NCBI GenBank assembly: GCA_026709505.1
Contig: JAPOSW010000021.1
Span: 1 to 43,424, forward strand
Origin: Gammaproteobacteria bacterium
GTDB lineage: Bacteria; Pseudomonadota; Gammaproteobacteria; Arenicellales; Poriferihabitantaceae
Direction of reading: 5' to 3'
Length of the DNA: 43,424 bases
Numbering within the stretch: the first letter of the stretch is position 1; the number at the start of each line of letters is the position of its first letter. A model generated the notes under the pieces. It saw only the letters and a program-made list of their open reading frames with translations, was not told the origin of the DNA and did not search any database. The position numbers and the translations under genes were made by a program. This document shows, one piece after another, positions 17,938 to 27,569 of the stretch.

Positions 17938-18429
17938 TCATGCCTGTTTCAACCGGGTCTGAACCTGGTGGGTATGGATATGGCAAATCGCACCACCCAG
18001 TGCATCGGCTTCATCCGAACCGGGCGTGAAGCGAAGTCCCAGAATGACTCGAACCATATGCTGCACCTGCTCCTTTTTTGCACTGCCGGTTCCAACCACT
18101 GCCTGCTTGATCTGCAGAGCAGTATACTCAACAATCTCACATTTGCGAGTCACTGCAGCGCAAATGGCACTGCCTCGTGCCTGTCCTAGCACCAGCGCTG
18201 AACTGGGGTTTTTAGCAAAAAACACTTCTTCGACCGATATCACGTCGGGAGAGTATTCATCAATCATCTGCCCGACGCCCTCATAGATCATACCCAGTCG
18301 AATCGGCAGAGGCCTCCCCGCCAGCTTGATCGTGCGGCAGTTGATGTATTGCATCTCGCCCCGATCCTCGTCAATAATACCCAATCCGGTTTTTTGTGAT
18401 CCGGGATCAATTCCGAGCACACGCATCAT
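17938..18429 (-). CDS. ruvC: crossover junction endodeoxyribonuclease RuvC
   Basis: The 163-aa RNase H-fold nuclease resolves Holliday junctions. Acidic metal ligands line up with the family: D8 (LGIDPGSQ), E67 or E68 (ISVEEVFF), D139 and D142 (GSDEADALG). The length is normal (E. coli 173 aa). The start ATG overlaps the yebC stop (ATGA), so the two are co-translated. It is separated from ruvA by the RNase P RNA-like insert. Confidence 0.95.
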   Translation of the reverse strand: MMRVLGIDPGSQKTGLGIIDEDRGEMQYINCRTIKLAGRPLPIRLGMIYEGVGQMIDEYSPDVISVEEVFFAKNPSSALVLGQARGSAICAAVTRKCEIVEYTALQIKQAVVGTGSAKKEQVQHMVRVILGLRFTPGSDEADALGGAICHIHTHQVQTRLKQA

Positions 18430-19154
18430 TCGACCTCGCCCATGCTCAAATTAGTGAAGACATCCTGGACATCGTCCAGCTCTTCCAGAGCATCAATCAG
18501 AGTAGCAACCTGTTGGGACTGCTCAGGACTCACCTGAACCTCACTGGCCGGACGCTGGATGACCTCTGATATCTCCGGGACCAGCCCGGCATCCTTGAGT
18601 ATCTCGGCAATCTGATGGCAGGTATCGGGTGATGTTGTGACCTCGACCATGCCTTCGTTGCTGTCAACATCGTCTGCACCAGCCTCTATCGCCAGATCGA
18701 TAATTTTCTCCTCGTCCTCATTATCGGAAAAGACCAGAACGCCTACTCGATTGAACAGGTAGGCGACTGATCCATCCGTTCCCAGATTGCCGCCGTATTT
18801 GGAAAACGCATGGCGGACCTCGCTAACGGTTCGATTTCGGTTGTCGGTGGTACATTCGACCAGAAATGCCACCCCGCCTGGTCCGTACCCCTCGTAGCGT
18901 ATTTCCATCAAATCAGCGCCATCCTCGGAGCCGGCCCCCCTCTTGATGGCTCGATCAATGGTATCGCGAGTCATGTTTGCGGCCAACCCCTTGTCGATCG
19001 CGCTGCGCAGTCTTGGATTTGAGTCGGAATCCGCCCCGCCCAGTCTGGCAGAAACGGTAATTTCCTTGATCAGCTTGGTAAAGACCTTGCCACGCTTGGC
19101 ATCCTGTGCGGCCTTTCTGAACTTGATATTAGCCCACTTGCTGTGTCCGGCCAT
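18426..19154 (-). CDS. yebC: YebC/TACO1 family protein
   Basis: The 242-aa protein begins MAGHSKWANIKFRKAAQDAK, the hallmark N-terminus, and carries YEGYGPGGVAFLVECTTDNR and HAFSKYGGNLGTDGSVAYLF. Family members have been described both as transcriptional regulators and, more recently, as ribosome-associated factors that help translation of polyproline stretches, like the mitochondrial activator TACO1. It is cytoplasmic and sits in its usual place just before ruvC. Confidence 0.94.
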   Translation of the reverse strand: MAGHSKWANIKFRKAAQDAKRGKVFTKLIKEITVSARLGGADSDSNPRLRSAIDKGLAANMTRDTIDRAIKRGAGSEDGADLMEIRYEGYGPGGVAFLVECTTDNRNRTVSEVRHAFSKYGGNLGTDGSVAYLFNRVGVLVFSDNEDEEKIIDLAIEAGADDVDSNEGMVEVTTSPDTCHQIAEILKDAGLVPEISEVIQRPASEVQVSPEQSQQVATLIDALEELDDVQDVFTNLSMGEVE

Positions 19155-19363
19155 GGTTTCTTGTTGGTTGCATCAAGAGATAGTTGAGGGCTTGTCGATG
19201 GATCTGTAATTATCACCACGGAATACGCACAATGCGGACTTCATCATACCATCACAAAGCCGCTTTCGCTATTTTTCTTCTGATTCGTGCTGATCGAAAG
19301 GGAGGGGCAGCAGTTAGACAGCGATATCGCCGCTTCAATTACACCCTGTAGATCCAGGCATAT

Positions 19364-21142
19364 TCAGGTGGACGGAATCGACTTGATGCGCAAGCCTAAT
19401 TCATTTAGTTGCTCACGATCGACCAGACCCGGTGCTTCAGTCAGCATACAGGATGCCCGCTGGGTTTTCGGAAAAGCGATCACGTCCCGAATCGAGTCGA
19501 CTCCGCACATCATGGCTACAAGACGATCCAGGCCAAAGGCAATACCGCCATGAGGGGGAGCTCCATACTTGAAACTCTCGAGCAAAAATCCGAACTTCTG
19601 CTCGGCATCTTCAGGTCCGATGCCGAGCAGATCAAAAACTTGCTGCTGCAAGTCCGGACGATGGATTCGCACAGAACCACCGCCAATCTCAGCGCCATTC
19701 AATACCAGGTCATACGCTCTGGACAACGCGTCCCCCGGCTGGCTGCCAAGCGTGTCAAGATATTCTTGCTTGGGAGCCGTGAAGGGGTGATGCAGCGAAT
19801 GCCAGCGCTTTTGATCCGCATCCCATTCAACCAGGGGGAAATCTACGACCCAAAGCGGCCTCCATGGCGCATCCGAATCAACCAGTTCCAGATCCATGGC
19901 GATTCTGGTACGAAGTGCAGCAAGCGAGTCGTTGACAACCTTCCGGGCATCTGCCCCGAAGAAAATCACATCGCCTGCCTGCACGCCTGTCCGGGTGATG
20001 ATTTCATTCAGCACATCATCCGGCAAAAATTTCAAGATTGGCGACTGTAGCCCTTCCCGGCCCTGTGAGATGTCGTTAATCCTGATATAAGCCAATCCAC
20101 CAGCCCCGTACTTTGCAACAAATTCGGCATAACTATCGATCTGAGAACGGGTAATGACCGAGCCATTGGGCACTGCGAGCGCTGCAACTCGACCATCGGG
20201 ATTATTGGCGGGATTAGCAAATACCTTGAATTCAACCGCCTTCATGACATCCGTCAATTCAGTCAGCTCAAGCCCAATTCGTAGATCCGGTCGATCCGTG
20301 CCAAATCGCAGCATCGACTCCTGATAACTGAATTTTGGAAAGGGTTCAGGCAGGTCAGCATCCAGTACCGTCTTGAACAGAGACCGGATCATGGACTCGC
20401 ATAACTGCATGATCTCTGGCTCTTCCATGAAGGACATTTCCATGTCGAGCTGGGTAAATTCAGGCTGTCGGTCGGCCCGTAAATCCTCATCGCGAAAACA
20501 CCGGGCAATCTGGTAATAACGTTCAAATCCCGACACCATGAGCAACTGCTTGAACAGCTGGGGCGATTGGGGCAATGCAAAAAAGTGCCCCGGACTAGTG
20601 CGGCTCGGCACCAGATAGTCTCTGGCTCCTTCCGGGGTTGATCGAGTCAGGATAGGGGTTTCAATCTCCGCAAACTCGCGGTCTTCAAGATACCTCCTGA
20701 GACTGGATACAATTTGATGCCGCATGCGAATGGCCTGCTGCATCGCAGGCCGGCGAAGATCAAGATAGCGATACTTGAGACGGGTTGGCTCGCCAATTTC
20801 CGTTCCGTCCATTTGAAACGGCAAGGATTGCGACTCGTTAAGAATCTCGATGGCATCCGCCAACAGCTCAATCCTGCCAGTTGAAAGGTCAGGGTTAACG
20901 GTTCCTTCCGGTCGCGGCCTCAGTTTGCCGTGAACCTCGATCACAAATTCGCTGCGACAGGTCTCGGCCGTCCTGAAGGTCTCCGAAGACTCCGGATTTG
21001 CAACGACCTGCAGCTGGCCTGAACGATCGCGAAGATCGATAAAGATTACTCCACCATGATCGCGGCAATTGTGTACCCAGCCTTGAACAGTGACGAGCTC
21101 GCCGATTTGCTGTTCACCGAGCCGACCGCATAAACGTCTCAT
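19364..21142 (-). CDS. aspS: aspartyl-tRNA synthetase
   Basis: The 592-aa class II synthetase of bacterial type charges tRNA-Asp (and tRNA-Asn in organisms where it is non-discriminating). The N-terminal OB-fold anticodon domain includes [20 protein letters not shown]. Motif 2 is [20 protein letters not shown], an inserted GAD domain lies in the middle, and motif 3 is [14 protein letters not shown] near the end. Its length agrees with E. coli AspS (590 aa). The FmdB-type gene precedes it by 36 bases and is probably co-transcribed; yebC lies 209 bases downstream. Confidence 0.96.
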   Translation of the reverse strand: MRRLCGRLGEQQIGELVTVQGWVHNCRDHGGVIFIDLRDRSGQLQVVANPESSETFRTAETCRSEFVIEVHGKLRPRPEGTVNPDLSTGRIELLADAIEILNESQSLPFQMDGTEIGEPTRLKYRYLDLRRPAMQQAIRMRHQIVSSLRRYLEDREFAEIETPILTRSTPEGARDYLVPSRTSPGHFFALPQSPQLFKQLLMVSGFERYYQIARCFRDEDLRADRQPEFTQLDMEMSFMEEPEIMQLCESMIRSLFKTVLDADLPEPFPKFSYQESMLRFGTDRPDLRIGLELTELTDVMKAVEFKVFANPANNPDGRVAALAVPNGSVITRSQIDSYAEFVAKYGAGGLAYIRINDISQGREGLQSPILKFLPDDVLNEIITRTGVQAGDVIFFGADARKVVNDSLAALRTRIAMDLELVDSDAPWRPLWVVDFPLVEWDADQKRWHSLHHPFTAPKQEYLDTLGSQPGDALSRAYDLVLNGAEIGGGSVRIHRPDLQQQVFDLLGIGPEDAEQKFGFLLESFKYGAPPHGGIAFGLDRLVAMMCGVDSIRDVIAFPKTQRASCMLTEAPGLVDREQLNELGLRIKSIPST

Positions 21143-21178
21143 GATTTGAATACGATTCTGTGGGTAAGTACTGGCCAG

Positions 21179-21481
21179 CTAGGCAGCAGATGTCGCGCTT
21201 TCGGCCGGTTTGGCCGGCTTATCAGAAGAGTCTTTCCCAGACTCTGTCTTGGCCGGTTCTGGAGTATCCTTGACAGACTTGTCGCTCTTTTCCTTGCCGC
21301 TGTTCTTGAAATCGGTTTCGTACCAGCCGCTGCCCTTCAATCGAAATGCAGCAGCGGTCACGAGCTTTTTCAATGTAGCCATTTCACAGACCGGACATTG
21401 AATTAGCGGTTGATCCGATATCTTCTGCAAGACCTCCAGTTTATGACCGCAGTTGGTGCATTGATATTCATAAAATGGCAT
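21179..21481 (-). CDS. FmdB-type zinc-ribbon protein
   Basis: The 100-aa protein has an N-terminal zinc ribbon with two Cys pairs (YQCTNCGHKLEV and IQCPVCEMATLKKLV) typical of FmdB/CxxC_CXXC_SSSS regulatory proteins. A disordered, Lys/Ser/Pro-rich tail (about residues 62-100) follows. Its biochemical role is not known; it is found next to aspS in many gammaproteobacteria. It heads the minus-strand unit that runs through aspS. Confidence 0.88.
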   Translation of the reverse strand: MPFYEYQCTNCGHKLEVLQKISDQPLIQCPVCEMATLKKLVTAAAFRLKGSGWYETDFKNSGKEKSDKSVKDTPEPAKTESGKDSSDKPAKPAESATSAA

Positions 21482-21616
21482 GGATTTTTTCGCAAAATTT
21501 CAAAGTGGTGGATTATAGCCGAATGTTTCGATATCGGCAGCATGTTAATTTGGGTGCTCCGCCAACCTCGTTGACAAGGAAAACTTGAAGAAACTGCCCA
21601 TCATCCGTCCGGGGAA

Positions 21617-22786
21617 TCATGATGGCATGGCAGCCAATTTTTCCATGAGTTTTGACAACGAAATCATCCGTACATCATCGCCGATAGGATATTCGTCACT
21701 TCCTCCATACACGACATACTTGTGTGTTGCCCCTGCATCGTTAAAGGTTTGCCTGAAATGCTTGCCAAGTTTTGGAGCGAGACCATATTTGATTTCGATT
21801 CCCCATAGCTGAGCGTTGGGCATTTTTATGACGAGGTCAATTTCTGCCCCTGCGGCAGTGCGGTAAAAATAGGTTTCTGCAAGGGGCGGAAGGACAGAAT
21901 GGATGTTTTCAATGACAAAGCCTTCCCAACTCTTGCCAAGAATGGGGTTAGTCAGCAGCTCAGAGTAATTTCCAATGCCCAGCAGACGATGCAAGATGCC
22001 GCTATCTCGAACATAATACCGAGAGGATTTGACCAATCGCTTTTTGACATTTGCATGCCACGGCCGCACTCGACGAACCAATAGCAAGTCAATCAGAATA
22101 TCGATATAGAACTTGACGGTTTTATTGTCTACTTCCAGATTATTTGCGAAATTGCTGAAATTTATTGTTTCACCCTGACAGTGAGCGAGCATCGTCCATA
22201 ACTGTCGCAAGCGAGTGGCTGGAACGGTAAAGCCCATTTGGGGTATATCCCGTTCCAAGTAAGTGCGAATCAAATCTTCAATTCGGCGCATAGCCAATCT
22301 CTCATTCTTTGCAAGGTAGTTGTTTGGAAAAGTGCCGCAAAGCCAAAGCTGGCGTGTATTCTCTTGACCCGTTTCAATGATGTTGAGTCCAGCCATGTCA
22401 AGGTAGCTGATTCTGCCGGCAAGACTTTCAGAAGACTGGCGTTGTAAATTCATGGAAGCCGAACCCAGCAAAAGAAACATCCTGCCTTCCTTGCCAAGTT
22501 GACGATTGTTGTCGATGACACCCCGTAAAATTCCAAATAAATCAGGGGCACGATGTATTTCATCAAGAATGATTAGTCTATCGGCATTCTCATGAAAAAA
22601 TTTCTCTGGGTCGGTTAAGGCGACTACATCTTTGGGAGATTCAAGATCAAGGTATATCGATGGCATTCGAGCAGACAGTTCTTTCGCCAGAGTTGTTTTT
22701 CCAACTTGCCGCGCTCCAAGAAGAACAACGGCAGGCGTCAACTCAATGTCATCAATAAGCTTTTCTAATATTATTCTGTCAATCAT
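21617..22786 (-). CDS. ATP-binding protein with AAA_14 and DUF4143 domains
   Basis: With the ATG at 22786 (MIDRIILEKLIDDIELTPAV) the product is 389 aa. Walker A is GARQVGKTTLAKEL near residue 24 and Walker B is RLIILDEIHRAPDLFGILRG, followed by FLLLGSASMNLQRQSSESLA. The C-terminal part is a DUF4143 domain with a nuclease-like motif (YFYRTAAGAEIDLVIKMPNA, then WGIEIKYG) that recalls PD-(D/E)XK folds. The family is widespread and strain-variable; its role is unsettled. It stands alone in an AT-richer insert beside the DUF262 pseudogene, which suggests acquisition by transfer. Confidence 0.85.
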   Translation of the reverse strand: MIDRIILEKLIDDIELTPAVVLLGARQVGKTTLAKELSARMPSIYLDLESPKDVVALTDPEKFFHENADRLIILDEIHRAPDLFGILRGVIDNNRQLGKEGRMFLLLGSASMNLQRQSSESLAGRISYLDMAGLNIIETGQENTRQLWLCGTFPNNYLAKNERLAMRRIEDLIRTYLERDIPQMGFTVPATRLRQLWTMLAHCQGETINFSNFANNLEVDNKTVKFYIDILIDLLLVRRVRPWHANVKKRLVKSSRYYVRDSGILHRLLGIGNYSELLTNPILGKSWEGFVIENIHSVLPPLAETYFYRTAAGAEIDLVIKMPNAQLWGIEIKYGLAPKLGKHFRQTFNDAGATHKYVVYGGSDEYPIGDDVRMISLSKLMEKLAAMPS

Positions 22787-23106
22787 ACCTTGTATTATAA
22801 GAGACAAACTCCAAAAATACAAGATATATCCTTGCTCCAAGTTTCCATGTAAAGATTGGCATGAGTTTGTTGGATTCAGACTGGTTCCGGGACAAGAAGT
22901 TCCTTGTTTACTTCTCCTGACTCTATTTAACCCACTGTTATAAATATTTATTCATGACAAGAACTAGCTGAACCGAAATTCTTTTCTTCTGATTTATGCA
23001 TGATCTAACCAAGCTAGACCATATATCTTTCAAAGGCTATCTTTAATCTGGTCTTGTTCTAGAAAAGCAAGAGACTCAAGCTTCACTGAGAAATTTGCCA
23101 AATAAG

Positions 23107-24130
23107 TCACTTGAGGAATTCCAATTCCTGAAACTCCCCGAGAGCCCCCATAGTCAACTTGAAGCGGGATTTCACCTGACTCGTGCTGCTTGTGGAGTAT
23201 GTGATGGTGTATGCATAGACTTCATCGTTCACGAGCTCTACCACACGGTCTACAATTTCTTTTGCATTGTTGTCGACCGTCTTCTCTCGCATAACGGAGA
23301 ATAATGTCGAGAAAACATCGAAGAGAGAAATATTGATGACCGATTTGCGGTTCACCTTTTCCATCGCCATGGATCTTCGAAAAGCATGTTTCCCGAAGAG
23401 AACATGGTTATTGCGCATGGAGAGGCAGAACCGTTTTTCCAGACGCTCGAGATGTCCCTCGTCCTTATCGTTCAGAAATACAATGGCGCTTGCGAGAAAT
23501 TCGTCCATATCTCCATTATGGTATGCATCCGAACCTAATACATGAAATGCTGCAAAACGGTTCACAGCCTCCCGGTCTCGCATGGTCTTACTATTCAGTG
23601 AACGTCCTGTAGCTTCAAGAAACTCGTCACGCTTGACCATCCTGGATAACCATTGTGTGCCGACACCATTATAGAGCGCATTACGCATCTGTTGACGAGT
23701 CAGGGCGGAACCACTGTTTACCCGATCGAAAATGTCCAGTTTGGCTCGGGGCGGTGCATTATTGTCGAGTATGCAGAACGACAGTTGAGTGTCCTCGACA
23801 CGTTCCTGTAGATTAATATGGAGATCAGAGTAACGCTTTCCGTCAAGTGGATAGCCGTTTCCTAAGCCAGTGAGCCGCAATTTGTCCTGAATGAATCGGA
23901 CGAAGGTAGTGAGTCTTTGCAACCCGGTCCACCACTGTTATACGCCCATCAATGCCTTCTGCAACATACAGAACCGGAAGGTGAATACGCATGATACAAC
24001 TCTCTATAAGCTTGGACTGGCGCACTGGCCCCCATACGAAGTCACGTTGGAAATCAGGGTCCATAAGATATCTATCGCCCTTTATGCGTTTGACGACCTC
24101 CCCGACCGTGCGAGTTTCAGAACGGACCAT
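23107..24130 (-). pseudogene. DUF262 (GmrSD-like) family gene, frameshifted
   Basis: The N-terminal piece (24130 downward) reads MDPDFQRDFVWGPVRQSKLI and then VLYVAEGIDGRITVVD, as in DUF262 proteins. At 23926-23930 one extra base (GACCGGG instead of GACGGG on the minus strand) throws the reading off. In the neighbouring frame the expected motif continues as GLQRLTTFVRFIQDKLRL and runs to a stop at 23107 through FDRVNSGSALTRQQMRNALY. Rejoined, it would be about 340 residues with the DG(L/Q)QRLTT motif of the GmrS/DUF262 nucleotide-binding domain. Such proteins include type IV restriction subunits and related defence proteins. The single-base nature leaves sequencing error possible. Confidence 0.82.
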
Positions 24131-24159
24131 GATGTCATCAAGCGGGTAATCGGTTGTTT

Positions 24160-24306
24160 TTAAATCGTCTGCCCCCCGAGACCTTCAATTTTTTCTTCTG
24201 TAATGACAGTATCTTTCAATAGAAAGTCGTAAATGGGGTATTCGGGAACACAAGTACAGGTGCAAAGAGGGCGATTGCCCTTGAAAATGCACTGATTATT
24301 CAGCAT
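24160..24306 (-). other. short Cys-rich open frame, possible 5' part of the DUF262 gene
   Basis: From an ATG at 24306, overlapping the end of the nucleotidyltransferase gene, a 48-codon frame contains FKGNRPLCTCTCVPEYPIYD and ends at a TAA within 24160-24162. Its last codons pass a run of six G. With one more G the frame would join the DUF262 frame, which is open upstream of its ATG and reads GADDLKTTDYPLDDIMV, like typical family N-termini. I cannot tell whether this is a real extension or a coincidence. Confidence 0.25.
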
Positions 24307-25435
24307 CTGCGGGATGAGCCAGCACATCCATGCGCAATACTCGATCTCTCGCATCGCCAACCCACTCCAGTCCCGATTCACTGTCAAACAGATTGCCATT
24401 TTTGTCCACGCATCGCTCTCCAAACACGACCGCATCATTGACCATCGCATGACCTCGCATAAGCGTGTGCTTGAACAATAAACTGCGACTGATCCTGGCG
24501 CCCGCCTGCAAGTGGCATCCATGCGATATCCAGGTCGGACCCTGAATCACGCAGCCCGCTTCGACCCGGGAGTTTGAACCAATATAGACCGGTCCCTCCA
24601 GCAACACCTGATCCCAGTCAATATCCACATTCAGGCCTACCCATATTTTCGGCAACACTTCAGTGCCCGGCATGTTCACGCCGCGAATGGACCCGCGCAT
24701 AAGCTGCTGGTTGATCGCCCAGTAATCGCTGAGCCGCCCAATGTCCAGCCATCGAAACGGCATGTTGATGGCTCCGAACGGGACTTTTCTCCTCAACAGG
24801 TCCGGCAGCAGGTCGGAGCCAATGTCATACACCTTTCCGGATGGAATATAGTCGATGATCTCGGGTTCAAAAATATAAATCCCGGTACTCACCAGGTCCG
24901 AACGCGCCTCTTCAAGCAACGGCTTTTCCTGAAACGAGAGAACTTGACCCGAATCTGCCACATCAACAACACCGTAATTGGGGATTCGGTGCTCTTCGAC
25001 CTGCTTGACAACAATGCTGGCCTTGTTTCCTGACTGCCAGTGCTTGCGCAGCATTTCCGTCAGGTCCAGATCAATAATGGCATCTCCACAGACGACAATG
25101 AAGGTGTCGTCAAACACCCCGCCGAATTCCTGGATACGCTTGATTCCACCGGCGGAACCAAGAGGTTCCGCATGCAATTCGCCATTCTGGATATGCCCTT
25201 CATAGGAGTAGCCGATATTGACCCCCCAACGCCGTCCATCAGCAAAATAGGATTCGATCGCCTCAGGCAAGTGGCTGACATTGACCATAATGTCCTTGAT
25301 ACGATGATTGAACAGCAATTCGATCAGGTATTCCATGACCGGCTTGCCAACGACCGGAATCATTGGCTTGGGAAGATCATACGTAAGCGGTCGGACACGC
25401 GTTCCCTCGCCGGCCGCGAGAATCATGGCTTTCAT
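24296..25435 (-). CDS. NDP-sugar pyrophosphorylase (mannose-1-phosphate guanylyltransferase-like)
   Basis: The 379-aa protein starts with the nucleotidyltransferase signature MKAMILAAGEGTRVRPLTYD and LPKPMIPVVGKPVMEYL. It has FIVVCGDAIIDLDLTEML for metal and sugar binding, and YGVVDVADSGQVLSFQEKP. Its C-terminal part is a left-handed beta-helix of hexapeptide type (VYIGSNSRVEAGCVIQGPTW, SRSLLFKHTLMRG). It should join a nucleoside triphosphate and a sugar-1-phosphate to make an activated sugar for surface polysaccharide; GDP-mannose or dTDP-glucose are both possible. No other polysaccharide gene is nearby, so the substrate cannot be assigned. Confidence 0.85.
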   Translation of the reverse strand: MKAMILAAGEGTRVRPLTYDLPKPMIPVVGKPVMEYLIELLFNHRIKDIMVNVSHLPEAIESYFADGRRWGVNIGYSYEGHIQNGELHAEPLGSAGGIKRIQEFGGVFDDTFIVVCGDAIIDLDLTEMLRKHWQSGNKASIVVKQVEEHRIPNYGVVDVADSGQVLSFQEKPLLEEARSDLVSTGIYIFEPEIIDYIPSGKVYDIGSDLLPDLLRRKVPFGAINMPFRWLDIGRLSDYWAINQQLMRGSIRGVNMPGTEVLPKIWVGLNVDIDWDQVLLEGPVYIGSNSRVEAGCVIQGPTWISHGCHLQAGARISRSLLFKHTLMRGHAMVNDAVVFGERCVDKNGNLFDSESGLEWVGDARDRVLRMDVLAHPADAE

Positions 25436-25520
25436 GTGAAGGCGTCATTAGAACTAGAGAAGGCAATCATGACATGACTCGGTCATGAGGTCCCGATATT
25501 ATCGCGGTAATCCGGATCAT

Positions 25521-25558
25521 AAAAAACCCCGGCGAGCCATTGGGCTGCCGGGGTTTTT
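25521..25558 (-). terminator. rho-independent terminator after the Bax-inhibitor-1 gene
   Basis: An imperfect palindrome has CCCCGGC (25527-25533) paired with GCCGGGG (25547-25553), extended inside by AGCC/GGCT. It is flanked by A6 on the left and T5 on the right. It would terminate the minus-strand gene ending at 25581 and can also act in the other direction. Confidence 0.85.
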
Positions 25559-25580
25559 CATCAGAAAGACGGTTAATCTA

Positions 25581-26252
25581 CTAATCGTCGCCGCCAAAAA
25601 TCCCGAATATGTGCAGCAGGCTCAGGAACAGATTGTAGATTGACACATACAAAGTGACTGTTGCCGAGATGTAGTTGGTTTCACCGCCATGCACGATCGC
25701 ACTGGTCTGGAACAGGATCAATCCGGACATCAGCAAGATGAACATCGCTGAAACAGCCAGGCTCAGGGCCGGCATAGGCCAGATCAAGGTAACCAGCGCC
25801 GCAATGAAGGCGACCAGAATACCCGCCATCAGCATACCGCCAATAAAACTGAAGTCCTTGCGGGTGATTAGCACGTAGGCCGACAGGCCGGCAAATATAG
25901 CTCCCGTTCCGCCCAATGCTGTCGCCACCAGTTGGCCTCCGTTCGAGACGTTGGCGATGTAATAGCCAAGAATCGGACCGAGAGTAAGACCCATGAAACC
26001 GGTCAAGGCAAATACGAATAGCAGCCCCAGCGCCGAGTTTTGAAACCGGCTGGTCAAGAACAGCAACAGGAAATATCCGCCAATTGTCAGTAACGGGCCA
26101 AGCGGCGGCATATTCATGACCATGGCTATACCAGCGGTCAACGCACTAAACAGTAGCGTTGCCGAAAGCAGCATGTAAGTGTTCCGAAGCACACTGTTAA
26201 TTTCAATACCGCTACCAGCCGATCGACTGATCGCAGTCTCATACCTATTCAT
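25581..26252 (-). CDS. Bax inhibitor-1/YccA family membrane protein
   Basis: The 223-aa protein has seven predicted membrane segments, beginning with NTYMLLSATLLFSALTAGIA and ending LYVSIYNLFLSLLHIFGIFG. The last segment carries the family's SIYNLFLSLL. E. coli YccA of this family interacts with the FtsH protease; some bacterial members conduct calcium. Its precise function here is unknown. It is a single-gene unit with a strong terminator behind it and a long divergent intergenic region in front. Confidence 0.92.
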   Translation of the reverse strand: MNRYETAISRSAGSGIEINSVLRNTYMLLSATLLFSALTAGIAMVMNMPPLGPLLTIGGYFLLLFLTSRFQNSALGLLFVFALTGFMGLTLGPILGYYIANVSNGGQLVATALGGTGAIFAGLSAYVLITRKDFSFIGGMLMAGILVAFIAALVTLIWPMPALSLAVSAMFILLMSGLILFQTSAIVHGGETNYISATVTLYVSIYNLFLSLLHIFGIFGGDD

Positions 26253-26627
26253 TTCTACCTCTTAAATTAGCAAGGGGAACAATAATTTCAGAATCCAGAC
26301 TTCCAGGAATGGCGGCATATCACCATCCGTGTATATCCAGGTATTCTATAATCTCAATGTAGTATCGTAAAGTGCATATTTCAAGTATTCGCAGATTCGC
26401 CGAACGCAAGGCCGTTCATTCTTGCACTAGCAGCCTTGCCTGAAAACGTCCTGCATTCTGTATTTTGAGCGCTTGATATTCACAAAATAACCGAGTAAAC
26501 GGGATAATTTTCGGAATTATGCGTTTTTTGCAGGTATGATCAATATTCATGAATGCAATTCTTGAGTCCGAAACCCGCCAAGCCAAGGCCAAAGCTTGAT
26601 CGTCATGGATTCAGGAGATTAAATCGT
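26253..26627. promoter_or_regulatory. divergent intergenic region between the Bax-inhibitor-1 gene and the LysR gene
   Basis: About 375 AT-rich bases between divergent genes, with no supported coding frame. The LysR-type regulator probably binds here, as divergent promoters are the usual target of such regulators. A clear ribosome binding site (AGGAG, 26613-26617) lies 10 bases before the ATG at 26628 and decides the LysR start. An open frame up to 26553 lacks family similarity. Confidence 0.45.
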
Positions 26628-27545
26628 ATGCCCGACCGTCGCCTGCAGGTTTTTTCTACCGTCGCAAAGCTGCTCAGCTTTACCAAGGCCGCAGAGGCGT
26701 TGCACATGACCCAGCCCGCGGTCACCTTCCAGATACGCCAGATGGAAGAATACCACAATACTCGATTGTTTGACCGCACCCACAATCGAATCACGCTCAC
26801 TGAAACCGGACACACTGTCAAGCGTTATGCCGATCAAATTCTCGAGCTGTACAGGGAAATGGATACCGAAGTGCGCACCCAGATCGGCAATATGCAAAGC
26901 CCCATGATTATTGGCGCAAGCACTACCATTGGCGAATATTTTCTGCCGAAGATCATCGGCGAGTTTCAGGCGCGGTTCCCTGATGTCGTAGTCCGCCTCA
27001 GCGTGACCAATACCAATGGCGTAATCGACCTGATCGAAGAGAATGAAATTGACATCGGCATCGTAGAAGGCCCTATCACCAACAAAACCCTGTCAACCAA
27101 GCCCATCTGGGATGACGAACTGGTCGTGGCTTGTGCGGTTGGACACGATTTGAGCAAGCACAAGACCATCGATATCGGCAGTATTCTCGACTGCCCGTTC
27201 ATCTGCCGCGAGGAAGGATCGGGCACTCGCGAGGTGATTAATGAACACCTTAAGCAGCTTGGTCATGACATGGATCAGCTGAATATCATTATGGAATTCG
27301 GCAGTCCAGAGTCAATCAAGAACGTAGTGGCGGCAGGACTCGGCATCACCATTATTTCCGTCGCCACCATGGAAAAAGAATTGGCACTTGGTACATTGTG
27401 CGCGATTCCGCTGGCAAAGCCGATCCTTCGCCCGTTCACGATCATCTATCAGCGTCAGCAGTTCAGGATGTGGGCAATGGGCGAGTTCCTGGAATTTGCA
27501 CTCGATTACTGCCAAGCCAGGAAATTGTCAGAGCAGCAGGCATAG
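26628..27545 (+). CDS. LysR-family transcriptional regulator
   Basis: The 305-aa protein opens MPDRRLQVFSTVAKLLSFTK, then AAEALHMTQPAVTFQIRQME, the winged helix-turn-helix DNA-binding domain. A linker helix leads to a two-lobed periplasmic-binding-like effector domain (IIGASTTIGEYFLPKIIGEF through FGSPESIKNVVAAGLGITII). The effector domain resembles CysB/CysL-like LysR proteins, but the ligand cannot be read from the sequence. It is divergent from the Bax-inhibitor-1 gene and convergent with pmbA, whose stop is only 24 bases away, so it is monocistronic. Confidence 0.9.
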   Translation: MPDRRLQVFSTVAKLLSFTKAAEALHMTQPAVTFQIRQMEEYHNTRLFDRTHNRITLTETGHTVKRYADQILELYREMDTEVRTQIGNMQSPMIIGASTTIGEYFLPKIIGEFQARFPDVVVRLSVTNTNGVIDLIEENEIDIGIVEGPITNKTLSTKPIWDDELVVACAVGHDLSKHKTIDIGSILDCPFICREEGSGTREVINEHLKQLGHDMDQLNIIMEFGSPESIKNVVAAGLGITIISVATMEKELALGTLCAIPLAKPILRPFTIIYQRQQFRMWAMGEFLEFALDYCQARKLSEQQA

Positions 27546-27569
27546 CCCGAAGGACGACAAGGCGGGCGA

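Noticed and set aside
25474-25486. Palindrome ATGACTCGGTCAT upstream of the nucleotidyltransferase gene, repeated at 35371-35383 upstream of nadD
   Set aside because: A 13-base match is expected several times by chance in a window of this size, and only two sites exist; not enough for an operator claim.
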